Part shown: piece after piece, positions 43,615 through 52,602 of the stretch
Position numbering within the stretch: the stretch's first letter is position 1
Layout: every line of letters begins with the position of its first letter
Assembly: GCF_023156505.1 (NCBI RefSeq)
Contig: NZ_JALNMJ010000012.1
Location: 1 to 64,000 of the forward strand
Length of the DNA stretch: 64,000 nt
DNA from: Roseibium sediminicola
GTDB taxonomy: Bacteria; Pseudomonadota; Alphaproteobacteria; Rhizobiales; Stappiaceae
Direction of reading: 5' to 3'
Made by a program: the position numbers and the translations under genes
The notes under the pieces: generated by a model
Databases searched by the model: none
What the model was told of the DNA's origin: nothing
Seen by the model: only the letters and a program-made list of their open reading frames with translations

Positions 43615-45330
43615 TCACGCCCGCGCAATCGCAATGTTCAGCAACACCTGGCGCCGTTCTTCCGTTGCCACCTTGATGGCGCGCTCCAGGGCGGCCGGGA
43701 AGGCCTCGCCGTCGGTCACCGTTTCCGTATAGGCCCGGCTGGCTTCGGCCGTCCGGGTGAAATCCGGGCTCGGCCGAAGCGAGGTCAGCGGCACGTCATT
43801 GGCTTTTGTGGCCAGGCCGTCCTTGTATGTGCCGACCACCGAATGGCGCACGGCGCCCCATTCCTCGTTGTTGAGCACCAGCGTGATCACCGGCAGCTCA
43901 TGGGCTTCGGCGACCATGTGGCAGGCGGTCGGGTTGGCGAACATGTAGCTGCCGTCACCGATCGTGGCGAAGACCAACCGGTCCGGATCGGCCAGCTGCG
44001 CGCCGAGGGCCGCGGGCAGGCCCCAGCCGAGGCCGCCGGAATGGGGTTCCTGGAAATAGCTGTTTGGCTGGTCGAGATCGAGCGGCTCCAGCGGGCAGCC
44101 GAGTTCGTGAAAGACCGTTGCCTTGCGGCCCTTGACCGCCTTGCCGAGGCAATGGGCGACCCACTCCTTGCTCATGGGACTGCCCTTGCCGCGTTCGGCG
44201 AAGGCAACAACGCTCCGGCGCCTTTCCGTGGAAATGTCCGCGATCTTCTCTCGGCGTGCCTTCAGGGCGGCCTCGTCGCGCGGCCGCTTTTGCATTTCCG
44301 CGATCAACGCCAGCAGCGTCTCCGCCGTTTCCCCGGCCAGCGTGACGTCTGCCTGGAAGTTGCGGATCGGCGTTCTCGAAAACAGCGGGTCCGGCCCGAG
44401 CTGGATCACGTTCACATCGTCGCGCAGCGTGACCTTGTCCGGCCACCAGGGGGCAAGGGAATTGATTACCAGCACCACATCGGCCGCGGCGAGCATTGCC
44501 TCGGGCGCCGAGCCGACCTGCATCGGGTGCGACATCGGCACGGAAAGCTGGTTGGCCCAATAATGCGACAGCGGCAGTGCCCATTCGGTCAGGAAATCGC
44601 CAAGCGCGGCAAAGGCTTCCGCTGAGCCCGCGCCGCGCTGGCTGATGATCAGCGGGTTTGACGCCCCTGTCAGAAGATCTGCGGCAGTCTTGAGGTCCGC
44701 TGGCGACACCGCCGCCGTTACGGGTGCCTGTTTCGAGGGTGTTTGCAGGCCGTCCGGTGGGGTCTGCTCACACAGGACCTCCCGCGGCAGGCTCATATAG
44801 ACCGGGCCTTTCGGCGTGGAATTGGCAATCGCCCAGCCCCGGTCGAAGAGATCGGCGATCTGTTCGGGAAAGCGCAGTTCATAGTCCCACTTGGTGACCT
44901 CGCGCAGCATCGCGGTCTGGTCGAACATCTCCTGGCCCCAGCCGATGGGCACGGTGCGCGCGCCGAACCGCCCCTTTTCCATCACCGGCGTGCGTCCGGA
45001 CATCATCAGCATCGGGATCTGGTCGCACCAGGCGTTGATCGCGCCGGTGATGCCGTTGGAGAGGCCTACATTGGTGTGAAGCATCACCGCCTGGATCTTG
45101 CCGGAAATCTGGTAGAAGCCGTGCGCCATGCCGACGGCGACGTGTTCGTGCGGCACGGTGATCGGTACCGGCAGGTCCAGCCCGGTCTGGGTTGCCTCGA
45201 TCAGGCCTTCGATGATCGGCGGAAAATCCGTGCCCGAATTGGCAAAGACATAGTCGACACCGAGCGCCTTGAGCTTGCCGAAGACGGCACCGCCCGCCGT
45301 GATCGTGCCGCTGTCAAACTTGTCCGCCAT
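43615..45330 (-). CDS. Thiamine-diphosphate enzyme of unknown substrate
   Basis: A 571-residue member of the pyruvate oxidase/acetolactate synthase/benzoylformate decarboxylase superfamily. The N-terminal PYR domain has the activating Glu in PHEHVAVGMAHG (about residue 62), and the C-terminal domain has the full ThDP motif: GDGS, 26 residues after GDG, then NN. It is not recognisable as glyoxylate carboligase or biosynthetic acetolactate synthase. It reads 73 bases after pcaB and is probably the last gene of the pob/pca operon, suggesting an aromatic keto-acid decarboxylase, but proximity to purine genes leaves other options. Confidence 0.75.
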   Translation of the reverse strand: MADKFDSGTITAGGAVFGKLKALGVDYVFANSGTDFPPIIEGLIEATQTGLDLPVPITVPHEHVAVGMAHGFYQISGKIQAVMLHTNVGLSNGITGAINAWCDQIPMLMMSGRTPVMEKGRFGARTVPIGWGQEMFDQTAMLREVTKWDYELRFPEQIADLFDRGWAIANSTPKGPVYMSLPREVLCEQTPPDGLQTPSKQAPVTAAVSPADLKTAADLLTGASNPLIISQRGAGSAEAFAALGDFLTEWALPLSHYWANQLSVPMSHPMQVGSAPEAMLAAADVVLVINSLAPWWPDKVTLRDDVNVIQLGPDPLFSRTPIRNFQADVTLAGETAETLLALIAEMQKRPRDEAALKARREKIADISTERRRSVVAFAERGKGSPMSKEWVAHCLGKAVKGRKATVFHELGCPLEPLDLDQPNSYFQEPHSGGLGWGLPAALGAQLADPDRLVFATIGDGSYMFANPTACHMVAEAHELPVITLVLNNEEWGAVRHSVVGTYKDGLATKANDVPLTSLRPSPDFTRTAEASRAYTETVTDGEAFPAALERAIKVATEERRQVLLNIAIARA

Positions 45331-45403
45331 GTTGTGCTCCCGGAGTTGAGCTCGTTTGTCTTGCGCCTACCGGGCAGTCCCGAACCCGTTGCTTTGCGGA
45401 ACT

Positions 45404-46717
45404 TCAGGTAGCGGTCCGCTTTGCGAAGATCCGCGCCGCCATCTCCCTGGAGGGTGCGAGGACGGAAGCCGGATCAAGATCCATTTTCCAGTCGATGCCG
45501 AGATCGGTGGACTTTGCCAGCGCCTCAGCAAAGGGTTCGGAGCTCGCCGCGGCCTTTGCGACAAGGTCCTTGGCGTCGCCGCGCGGAACGCCATGTTTTG
45601 TCAGCAGGAAACTTGCGGCCTCGGCCATCAGCTCCGGATTGTCGGAAAGCGTTGCGGCGAGTTTTTCGTCATTCGGTTCAAGCGTTTCGGCCAGCGCCAG
45701 TCCATGATTGAGCATGGCACCGGTGGCGATCAGCATTTGCGGCAGGAACTGCCATTCGAGCGGCCAGCGCGCGCCGTCGCGTTCTTCCAACGGTGAGGCC
45801 GCCGCCGCCAGGCCGGCCTGGGCCGCAATCGAAATCTGCTGCAGCGCCAGAATGGCTTCGGCCTGAACCGGATTGGCCTTTTGCGGCATGGTCGAGGAGC
45901 CGCCGCCAGAGCCGCTGCGCACTTCGCTGATTTCCGAGCGCCCGAGCAGCACCAGATCTCCGGCCATCTTGGCAAGTCCGGCACCGAGCTGCTGCAGCCA
46001 GGCGCCAAGGGCCAGGACCGGGGTCCGGTTGACATGCCAGGACGGGCTGTCCTGAAGATCGAGTTCTTTCGCCAGCGCGGCCGACACGGGCGATCCGTCC
46101 GGCGCAATCGCGCTGTTGATCCCCGACGCGCCGCCGAACTGGATCTTCAGCGCGGTCCGGCGCAGCTCCGGCAAAGCCAATTCCGTGTCGATCAGAGGAT
46201 GGGCCCATTGCGCGATCCGGTAACCGAGCGTGATCGGCGTGGCGATCTGGCTGCGTGTGCGGCCGGCCAGCAGCCGGCCCGCATGGCGCTCGCTCTGCCG
46301 TTGCAGCGTGTCGATCAGCTTGCCGAGCTGGGCCGCCAGGAGGCCGATGGCAACTTTCACCTGCAGGACCATCGCAGTGTCGATGACATCCTGGCTGGTC
46401 GCGCCCCAATGCAGCCAGCTGCCGGCCTCACCGCCGACCCTCCTGCGCAGCTCGGCGACCAGGGCCGGCACCGGAACGCCTGCCGAAACCGTTCCGGCCG
46501 CGAGAGCCGCCGGATCGATTGTGATGTCTGAAAGCCCTGCGGCAATCGCCTCGGCGGCCTCGGCCGGGATGACACCAAGCCGGCCCTGCACAACGGCAAG
46601 CGCCCGCTCGAAGGCAACCATGTGAGCGACGTCGCTGGCGTCACTCAGGAGACGGACAAGCTCCTCGTCCGCGAAAAGACCGGAATAAAGGGCACTGGAA
46701 AACAGGGAAACGGGCAT
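45404..46717 (-). CDS. pcaB: 3-Carboxy-cis,cis-muconate cycloisomerase
   Basis: A 437-residue fumarase/aspartase-superfamily enzyme cyclising 3-carboxymuconate (the PcaHG product) to 4-carboxymuconolactone. The family signature GSSTMPQKANP (about residue 270) contains the catalytic loop, and WLHWGATSQDVIDT is the second conserved region. The ATG at 46717 begins the conserved N-terminus; an upstream TTG is less likely. The gene follows the BKACE gene by 54 bases. Confidence 0.93.
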   Translation of the reverse strand: MPVSLFSSALYSGLFADEELVRLLSDASDVAHMVAFERALAVVQGRLGVIPAEAAEAIAAGLSDITIDPAALAAGTVSAGVPVPALVAELRRRVGGEAGSWLHWGATSQDVIDTAMVLQVKVAIGLLAAQLGKLIDTLQRQSERHAGRLLAGRTRSQIATPITLGYRIAQWAHPLIDTELALPELRRTALKIQFGGASGINSAIAPDGSPVSAALAKELDLQDSPSWHVNRTPVLALGAWLQQLGAGLAKMAGDLVLLGRSEISEVRSGSGGGSSTMPQKANPVQAEAILALQQISIAAQAGLAAAASPLEERDGARWPLEWQFLPQMLIATGAMLNHGLALAETLEPNDEKLAATLSDNPELMAEAASFLLTKHGVPRGDAKDLVAKAAASSEPFAEALAKSTDLGIDWKMDLDPASVLAPSREMAARIFAKRTAT

Positions 46718-46771
46718 GGCTCTCAACAGGTTGGTAGGTGCTCCACATTGAGAGCCATCAGGCGTGGCGGG

Positions 46772-47608
46772 TCAAGCGGCCTTCAGGGGCAGGTTCAGGA
46801 TCTCCCGCGCCTGCTGCCAGGTCGCGACCGGCCGCTCATATTTTTCGCAAAGGTCAGTCGCCCGTTTCACCAGCGCCGCATTGCTGGGTGCCAGCGTGTC
46901 CCGGTCCAGACGGATATTGTCTTCCAGGCCGGTGCGGGTGTGGCCGCCGGAGGAAATGCACCACTCGTTCAGGGTCAGCTGATGCTGGCCGATCCCGGCC
47001 GCGCACCATTCCGCGCCCGGAGCAAGCCGTTCGACGGTTCTGATGTAATAGTCGAAGACATCCCGGTCGACCGGCATGGCGTTTTTGACGCCCATGACGA
47101 ACTGCACATAGAGCTTGCCCGGAATGCGCCCGTCTCTGTTCATGGCCACCGCCTGGTGGATATGGCTGAGATCGAACGCCTCGATCTCCGGCTTGACGTG
47201 ATGGGCGCGCATTTCGCTCGCCAGCCAGTCGACCAGATCCGGCGGGTTCTCATAGACCCTTGTGGGAAAATTGTTCGACCCGACCGACAGCGAGGCCATG
47301 TCCGGCTCCAGCGGAAGCATGCCGCCGCGCGCCTGGCCGGCACCGGAGCGGCCACCGGTCGAGAACTGGATGATCATGCCCGGGCAGTGTTTTTCCAGGC
47401 CTTCCTTCAGCCGCGCGAACTTCTCCGGGTCGGAAGACGGCGTTTCGTCATCGTTGCGCACATGGGCATGCACGATGGTGGCGCCGGCCTCGAAGGCTGC
47501 CTGTGTGCTTTCCACCTGCTCGGCAACCGTGATCGGCACAGCCGGATTGTTTTCCTTCTTCGGCAGCGACCCGGTGATCGCAACACAGATGATGCAGGGT
47601 TTGCTCAT
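46772..47608 (-). CDS. beta-Keto acid cleavage enzyme (BKACE, DUF849)
   Basis: A 278-residue zinc TIM-barrel enzyme. The HAHVR metal motif (His about 47 and 49), STGGRSG loop and C-terminal architecture match BKACE, which splits a beta-keto acid with acetyl-CoA into acetoacetate and a CoA ester. Inside a pca operon lacking pcaI, pcaJ and pcaF, the obvious substrate is 3-oxoadipate, giving succinyl-CoA and acetoacetate. Substrate inferred from context; the family also includes carnitine and 3-keto-5-aminohexanoate cleavage enzymes. Confidence 0.88.
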   Translation of the reverse strand: MSKPCIICVAITGSLPKKENNPAVPITVAEQVESTQAAFEAGATIVHAHVRNDDETPSSDPEKFARLKEGLEKHCPGMIIQFSTGGRSGAGQARGGMLPLEPDMASLSVGSNNFPTRVYENPPDLVDWLASEMRAHHVKPEIEAFDLSHIHQAVAMNRDGRIPGKLYVQFVMGVKNAMPVDRDVFDYYIRTVERLAPGAEWCAAGIGQHQLTLNEWCISSGGHTRTGLEDNIRLDRDTLAPSNAALVKRATDLCEKYERPVATWQQAREILNLPLKAA

Positions 47609-47657
47609 GGGATTCTCGTTGTTGGGTTACCGGCCATGGGACCGGCCATTCCACCGA

Positions 47658-47763
47658 CGTCATCCTGAGGAGGGCCGTTAGGCCCGTCTCGAAGGATGGG
47701 CGGCACGCTCGGGATCTTGGCCGATCCTTCGAGACGCCGCCATCGCGGCGCCTCAGGATGACG
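47658..47763. repeat. Family B inverted repeat inside the pca operon
   Basis: Arms CGTCATCCTGAGG and CCTCAGGATGACG (perfect) with the internal TCTCGAAGGAT / ATCCTTCGAGA pair, in the 178-base gap between pcaG and the BKACE gene. Because both genes read leftward, the element is transcribed within the operon and could attenuate or process the message. Confidence 0.82.
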
Positions 47764-47786
47764 TTGAAAGTTTGGATGGGCTTCCA

Positions 47787-48407
47787 TCAAACATCGAAAA
47801 AGACCGTCTCGTCTTCGCCCTGTACCTTGATGTCGAAGCGGTAGACCGTCTTGCCGTCGCGCTCGGTTCTTTCGGCGATGAGGGTGGCCCGGCGGCGTTC
47901 CCATTCGATCAGGTTGAGCACCGGATCCTTGGCATTGGCTTCGGTCTCGTCCTCGAAATACATGCGCGTGTTGAGGCCGATATTGATGCCGCGTGCGACG
48001 ATCCACAGGTTGAGATGCGGTGCCTGGGGGCCGACATTGCGGCCCGGGCAGGTTCCCGGCTTGATCGTGTCGAAGCCCCATTCGCCGGTTTCGAAATCGG
48101 TGATCACGCGGCCCCAGCCGCGGAAACCGTCCTCGACGTCGCCGCCGCCTTCCGGATGGGCATAGTTGCCATCCGCATTGGCCTGCCAGACTTCCAGCAT
48201 GACGTCCTTGATGGGCGAGCCCATGCCGTCCATGACGATGCCCTCGACACGGATGCGTTCGCCCCTGGCATTCGGACCGGCAATGTCCCAGCCGAGTTCC
48301 TGCTTGTAGATGTCAAACCCGGCAGCGCCCGGCGCGAGGCCGATATGAACGTAGGGACCGGCGGTTTGTGAGGCGGTTTCGGGCAGGTAATCGAGTTTCT
48401 GGGGCAT
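47787..48407 (-). CDS. pcaG: Protocatechuate 3,4-dioxygenase alpha subunit
   Basis: A 206-residue alpha subunit of the intradiol ring-cleaving dioxygenase. It has the typical TAGPYVHIGL N-terminus and the intradiol-core segment PIKDVMLEVWQANADG. It starts three bases after pcaH and assembles with it; the catalytic iron is mostly bound by PcaH. Together they turn protocatechuate into 3-carboxy-cis,cis-muconate. Confidence 0.94.
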   Translation of the reverse strand: MPQKLDYLPETASQTAGPYVHIGLAPGAAGFDIYKQELGWDIAGPNARGERIRVEGIVMDGMGSPIKDVMLEVWQANADGNYAHPEGGGDVEDGFRGWGRVITDFETGEWGFDTIKPGTCPGRNVGPQAPHLNLWIVARGINIGLNTRMYFEDETEANAKDPVLNLIEWERRRATLIAERTERDGKTVYRFDIKVQGEDETVFFDV

Positions 48408-48410
48408 GGC

Positions 48411-49139
48411 TCAGTTCCCCTCCAGACGGTTTTCGAACAGGGTCGAGCGGCGGCCGCGCAACACGATGTCGAACTTGTAGGCGATGGTGTCCAGCGGAAT
48501 GGTGCCGTTGAGATCCAGCTTGGCAACCAGTTGCTCGATGGCCTCCGGGTCCGGAATGGTGTTGACGATCGGACATTTCGGGATCAGCGGATCGCCCTCG
48601 AAATAGCACTGAGTGATCAGTCGCTGGCAGAAGGCCGTGCCGAAGATCGACATGTGAATGTGGGCAGGCCGCCAGTTGTTGACCCAATTGCGCCAGGGAT
48701 AGGCGCCCGGTTTCACCGTGCGGAAATAATAGTAGCCGTTTTCGTCGGTCAGGGTTCTGCCGCAGCCGCCGAAATTCGGGTCGATGGGCGCCAGGTATGT
48801 GTCCTTCTTGTGCCGGTAGCGGCCACCGGCATTGGCCTGCCAGATCTCCACCAGCGTGTTCGGGATCGGCCGCGCGTTTTCGTCCAGCACGCGTCCATGC
48901 AGGATGATGCGCTCGCCGATCGCGCTCTCGCCCGGCTTGGCGTAATTGTAGATCAGGTCCTTGTCGAGCGGGTCGATGTCGTTGTGGCCGAAGGTCGGCC
49001 CGGTGATCTCGGAGACCGAATTCTGCAGGCTGATCAGCGAATATTGCGGCGAGCGCGACACGCTGGTCTTGTAGTCGCGGGTCAGCGCGGGCGGCTGGCG
49101 CTCGCGGTCGCGTTGATAGAATTCACCCGGTTTGAGCAT
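48411..49139 (-). CDS. pcaH: Protocatechuate 3,4-dioxygenase beta subunit
   Basis: A 242-residue beta subunit carrying the non-haem Fe(III) site. The four family ligands are recognisable as the Tyr of GGRYRHK, the Tyr of GAYPWRNW, and two His in RPAHIHMS. The length is typical. It lies 23 bases downstream of pcaC and immediately before pcaG. Confidence 0.95.
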   Translation of the reverse strand: MLKPGEFYQRDRERQPPALTRDYKTSVSRSPQYSLISLQNSVSEITGPTFGHNDIDPLDKDLIYNYAKPGESAIGERIILHGRVLDENARPIPNTLVEIWQANAGGRYRHKKDTYLAPIDPNFGGCGRTLTDENGYYYFRTVKPGAYPWRNWVNNWRPAHIHMSIFGTAFCQRLITQCYFEGDPLIPKCPIVNTIPDPEAIEQLVAKLDLNGTIPLDTIAYKFDIVLRGRRSTLFENRLEGN

Positions 49140-49162
49140 GTCCTCTCCTCCTCAAGGAGCTG

Positions 49163-49546
49163 TCAGGCCTGATCGGCCTCCATTTCTGCGTAAGTCTGTT
49201 TGGCCAGTTTCAGCGCCTGGTTGGCGCGCGGCACACCGGCATAAATCGCCACATGTTGAAAGGCCTCGAGCACATCCTGTTTGCTGGCACCGGTGCGCAC
49301 TGTCGCCCGGATATGCATCGGAATTTCCTCGAAATTGCCGAGCGCGGCGAGCAGCGCCAGCGTCAGCATGGAGCGTTCGCGATTGCTGATGCCGTCGGAC
49401 GCCCAGACATTGCCCCAGGCGGTCTCGGTGATCAGGGTCTGAAACGGCTCGTCCAGCGCCGACTTGGCCGCTTCCGCGCGGTCGACATGATCGTCGCCGA
49501 GCACGGAGCGGCGGACCTTCATGCCGGTTTCAAAACGCTCAGACAT
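49163..49546 (-). CDS. pcaC: 4-Carboxymuconolactone decarboxylase
   Basis: A 127-residue AhpD-like CMD-family protein converting 4-carboxymuconolactone to 3-oxoadipate enol-lactone. Conserved RSMLTLALLAALG and the C-terminal EAFQHVAIYAGVPRA region are present. It overlaps the end of pcaD by eight bases; here PcaC and PcaD are separate proteins, not the PcaL fusion. Confidence 0.93.
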   Translation of the reverse strand: MSERFETGMKVRRSVLGDDHVDRAEAAKSALDEPFQTLITETAWGNVWASDGISNRERSMLTLALLAALGNFEEIPMHIRATVRTGASKQDVLEAFQHVAIYAGVPRANQALKLAKQTYAEMEADQA

Positions 49547-50330
49547 GGAGGTCCTCCTTCAGGAACTTGATGAGGTGGCCGGTAAAAACGTCCGGCTGCT
49601 CGACGCAGGGAAGGTGCCCGGCCTGTTCGATTTCATGGTAGCGGCTGCCGGGCACGAGCGCCGTTGTCGCCCGCACGATTTCGGGCGCGCTGGCGCGATC
49701 CTCCGCGCCGGCCAGGCCGAGCACGGGCAGGCGCAGGGCTGCGGTTGTTTCGGTGAGATTGGCCGCGCCAATCGCCTCGCAGCAGCCGATATAGCCTTCC
49801 ACCGGCGTCCGGGTCAGCATGTTCCGCCAGGCGTCTGCCTCGGCCGTTTTCAGGAAATCGCCGCAGAACCAGCGCTCCATGATCGCGTCCGCGATGCTTT
49901 CCAGTCCGCCGGCGCGGATCCTGGCGATCCGTTCCTGCCACATCGCGGGTTCGCCCATCTTCACGGCCGTGTCCGCGAGCACCAGGCCCCGGAACCGCTC
50001 CGGCTGCCGGCTCGCCAGCACCTGACCGATCATGCCGCCGATGGAAAGGCCGACAAAGACGCATTTGTTGATCTCGAGATGATCGAGCAGCTGACCGGTG
50101 TCATCGACGAGATCGTCCAGGGAATAGGGTCCCGCCGGGCAGGAGGAGAGGCCATGGCCGCGCTTGTCGAAGCGGATCAGCCGGAGGCCGAAGCCCGACA
50201 GCCGCTCGACCACCTTGTCCCAGAGCCTGAGATCGGTGCCGAGCGAATTGGCGAAGACCACCGGCTGGCCTCTCGGGTCACCGTCTTCGCGCCAGTGGAT
50301 ATCGGCGGATTTGAGCTGAGCGATCTTCAT
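49539..50330 (-). CDS. pcaD: 3-Oxoadipate enol-lactone hydrolase
   Basis: A 263-residue alpha/beta-hydrolase opening the enol-lactone to 3-oxoadipate. Nucleophile elbow GLSIGG (Ser about residue 95), acidic residue in GAEDRASAP, and catalytic His in the C-terminal AGHLPCVEQP. The ATG at 50330 shares its first base with the last base of the pobA stop (TGATG), so translation is coupled. A longer upstream frame is not supported. Confidence 0.93.
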   Translation of the reverse strand: MKIAQLKSADIHWREDGDPRGQPVVFANSLGTDLRLWDKVVERLSGFGLRLIRFDKRGHGLSSCPAGPYSLDDLVDDTGQLLDHLEINKCVFVGLSIGGMIGQVLASRQPERFRGLVLADTAVKMGEPAMWQERIARIRAGGLESIADAIMERWFCGDFLKTAEADAWRNMLTRTPVEGYIGCCEAIGAANLTETTAALRLPVLGLAGAEDRASAPEIVRATTALVPGSRYHEIEQAGHLPCVEQPDVFTGHLIKFLKEDLHV

Positions 50331-51499
50331 CAGTAGGGCAGTCCAACGTAATTCTGCGCGAACCATCTCTGCGCAATTTCGTTGTAATGCAGCGACTCGA
50401 TTTCCGCGCGCTGCATCTTCAGGTCGAACCCTGTCTGGTCCGGGAACCGGTGCAGCATGTTGGTGGTGGCCCAGCTGAAACGCTCGGCTTTCCAGATCCG
50501 GGCGAGCGCCTTTTCCGAATAGGTGTCGATGCCGTGGCTGTCCTTGTCCTGGTAGAACTGGATGAGGCCTTCATAGAGATAATGCACGTCGGAGGCGGCG
50601 GTGTTGAGGCCCTTGGCGCCGGTCGGCGGCACGATATGGGCGGCGTCACCACACAGGAACAGTCGGCCCCAGCGCATCGGTTCGCAGACGAAGGAGCGCA
50701 GCGGTGCGATGGATTTTTCGATCGACGGGCCGGTAACCAGCTTGTCGGCAATGGCTTCCGGCACCCGGCGCTTCAGCTCTTCCCAGAACTTCTCGTCGGT
50801 CCATTCGAAGATGTCGTCTTCCAGACCGCACTGGACATAGTAGCGCGACAGGTTGTCGTTGCGCATGGAACAGAGGGCGAAGCCGCGCTCCGAGTTGGCA
50901 TAGATCAGCTCGTCATGGACGGGCGGCGTTTCGGACAGGACGCCGAGCCAGCCGAACGGATAGACCTTCTCGTATTCCTTCAGCACGGTGTCGGGGATGG
51001 TCTTGCGGCTGACGCCGTGAAAGCCGTCGCAGCCGGCGACAAAGTCGCAGTCGATCCGGCGCGCGCTGCCATCGACGGTAAAGGTGACATAGGGGTTGTC
51101 GCTGTCAGCGTCGCGGATCTCGACTTCCTCCACTTCAAAAATAGTCTGACCGCCGACCTTGTCCCTTGCGTCATAAAGATCCCGGGTCACTTCCGTCTGA
51201 CCATAGACAATGACGTTCTCGCCGATCAGCTTCTGGAAATTGATGTCGAACATCTCGTTTTCATAGGAGATGCAGGTGCCGTGATGAACGAAACATTCCT
51301 TGTCCATCCGCTCGGCAACACCGGCCTCGCGCATCATGCCGACAAGACCGGTTTCCAGAATGCCGGCGCGGATGCGGCCAAGCACATAATCGCGCGTCTT
51401 GCGCTCCAGAATGACCGTCTCGATGCCCTTCAAGTGTAGAAGCTGGCCGAGCAAAAGGCCCGACGGGCCACCGCCGACGATAACAACCTGAGTTCGCAT
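50330..51499 (-). CDS. pobA: 4-Hydroxybenzoate 3-monooxygenase
   Basis: A 389-residue FAD flavoprotein hydroxylating 4-hydroxybenzoate to protocatechuate with NADPH. N-terminal VVIVGGGPSGLLLGQLL binds FAD; DFVAGCDGFHGVSR and CGDAAHIVPPTGAKGLN (about residues 286-302) are the second and third flavin motifs. The ATG at 51499 follows GGGAGGA; an upstream frame adds eight unsupported residues. First gene of the leftward pob/pca operon. Confidence 0.95.
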   Translation of the reverse strand: MRTQVVIVGGGPSGLLLGQLLHLKGIETVILERKTRDYVLGRIRAGILETGLVGMMREAGVAERMDKECFVHHGTCISYENEMFDINFQKLIGENVIVYGQTEVTRDLYDARDKVGGQTIFEVEEVEIRDADSDNPYVTFTVDGSARRIDCDFVAGCDGFHGVSRKTIPDTVLKEYEKVYPFGWLGVLSETPPVHDELIYANSERGFALCSMRNDNLSRYYVQCGLEDDIFEWTDEKFWEELKRRVPEAIADKLVTGPSIEKSIAPLRSFVCEPMRWGRLFLCGDAAHIVPPTGAKGLNTAASDVHYLYEGLIQFYQDKDSHGIDTYSEKALARIWKAERFSWATTNMLHRFPDQTGFDLKMQRAEIESLHYNEIAQRWFAQNYVGLPY

Positions 51500-51591
51500 C
51501 TGTTCCTCCCTGATTGATTTCATATTGAATGATCAAAATCGGGAAGTAAAATGAGATATGAAGCATCTTACTTTCTGGAAACGATAATTAA
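51500..51591. promoter_or_regulatory. Divergent pobA / pcaQ-type control region
   Basis: A 92-base AT-rich spacer holding TTGA (51525-51528) and TCAA (51533-51536), the centre of an imperfect palindrome and a possible LysR-type site. The canonical rhizobial PcaQ box was not found. Confidence 0.4.
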
Positions 51592-52509
51592 ATGATCGAC
51601 CGGCGCATCAAGTTCCGCCACATCCAGTGTTTCGTCGAAATCGCGCAGGAGCGCAGCCTGAAACTGGCGGCGGACAAGCTGCATTTGACCCAGCCCGCCA
51701 TTTCCAAGACGCTGAAGGAACTGGAGGAAATCATCGGCGCCAGCCTGATGACGCGCAACCGGGCCGGCATCCAGCTGACCCGGGAAGGCAAGGTGTTCCT
51801 GCATTTCGCGCAGATCTCGCTGGCCAGCCTGCAGCAGGGCCTGGATGGCGTCGAAAAGGAAAGCGAGGCGCGGGCGACGCTGAAGGTCGGCGTGCTGCCG
51901 AGCGTTGCCGCCAGCTTCATGCCGCCGGTGATCCGCGAATTCGCCGACCTTGCGCCCAACGTCATGGTGCAGATCATGGACGGGCCACATGGCTACCTGA
52001 TTGAGCGGCTGAAGCTGGGCGAACTCGACCTGGTGATCGGCCGGCTCGGCCGCCCGGAGTCCATGGAAGGCGTTTCCTTCACCCAGCTCTATTCGGAACG
52101 GGTCGACCTGATCGTACGTGCCGGCCATCCGCTTCTGGAGAAACCCGACATCAAGCGCATTGTCGACTGGCCGGTGATCTATCCGCCGGACGGGGCCGCG
52201 ATCCGGCCGTTGGTCGAACGCTTCATGATCGCCAACGGGGTTGGCGAGATCCCGAACAAGATCGAGACGGTCTCCGGCGCTTTCGGCCGCGTCTACACGC
52301 GCAAGACCGACGCGGTCTGGATCATCTCCTCCGGCGTCGTCCAGAACGAGACCGCCGACGGCCATCTTGTGCGCCTGCCGTTTGAAACCGACATCACCAA
52401 GGGCCCGGTCGGCCTGATGACCCGCCCTGACACCCAGCCGGGGCCCGAGGAACAGATGTTCCGGCTGGCGGTGCAGACGGTAATCGAGGAGCTGGGGTTG
52501 AGGTCTTGA
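51592..52509 (+). CDS. pcaQ: PcaQ-like LysR regulator
   Basis: A 305-residue LysR regulator with helix-turn-helix near residues 8-65 (LAADKLHLTQPAISKTLKELE) and an effector domain from about 95. Features such as FRHIQCFVEIAQERSLKLAA and the RPLVERFMIANG-type segment fit PcaQ, which activates pca genes on 3-carboxymuconate. It is divergent from the operon starting with pobA, so pobA would also fall under PcaQ control. Confidence 0.88.
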   Translation: MIDRRIKFRHIQCFVEIAQERSLKLAADKLHLTQPAISKTLKELEEIIGASLMTRNRAGIQLTREGKVFLHFAQISLASLQQGLDGVEKESEARATLKVGVLPSVAASFMPPVIREFADLAPNVMVQIMDGPHGYLIERLKLGELDLVIGRLGRPESMEGVSFTQLYSERVDLIVRAGHPLLEKPDIKRIVDWPVIYPPDGAAIRPLVERFMIANGVGEIPNKIETVSGAFGRVYTRKTDAVWIISSGVVQNETADGHLVRLPFETDITKGPVGLMTRPDTQPGPEEQMFRLAVQTVIEELGLRS

Positions 52510-52602
52510 GGTGTCGGATGATTGAATTTGAGGCGGCAAGTTTAACTCTATTTGCAGAGCTAGGCCTTGCTATTTTAATAAACGAACTTGGAGGTTAGAT
52601 CA

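Noticed and set aside
43615..45330. Glyoxylate carboligase (gcl) feeding the glycerate pathway
   Set aside because: The sequence keeps the ThDP glutamate (PHEHVAVG), which true glyoxylate carboligase replaces with valine, and no tartronate-semialdehyde reductase or hydroxypyruvate isomerase gene accompanies it.
31254..47763. Family B repeats as a CRISPR array or insertion sequences
   Set aside because: Copies are dispersed singly with different flanks, are palindromic over about 105 bases and encode no transposase; spacing excludes CRISPR.
51500..51591. Canonical rhizobial PcaQ box
   Set aside because: I did not find the expected ATAACC-N4-GGTTAA sequence; only an imperfect TTGA/TCAA palindrome is present.
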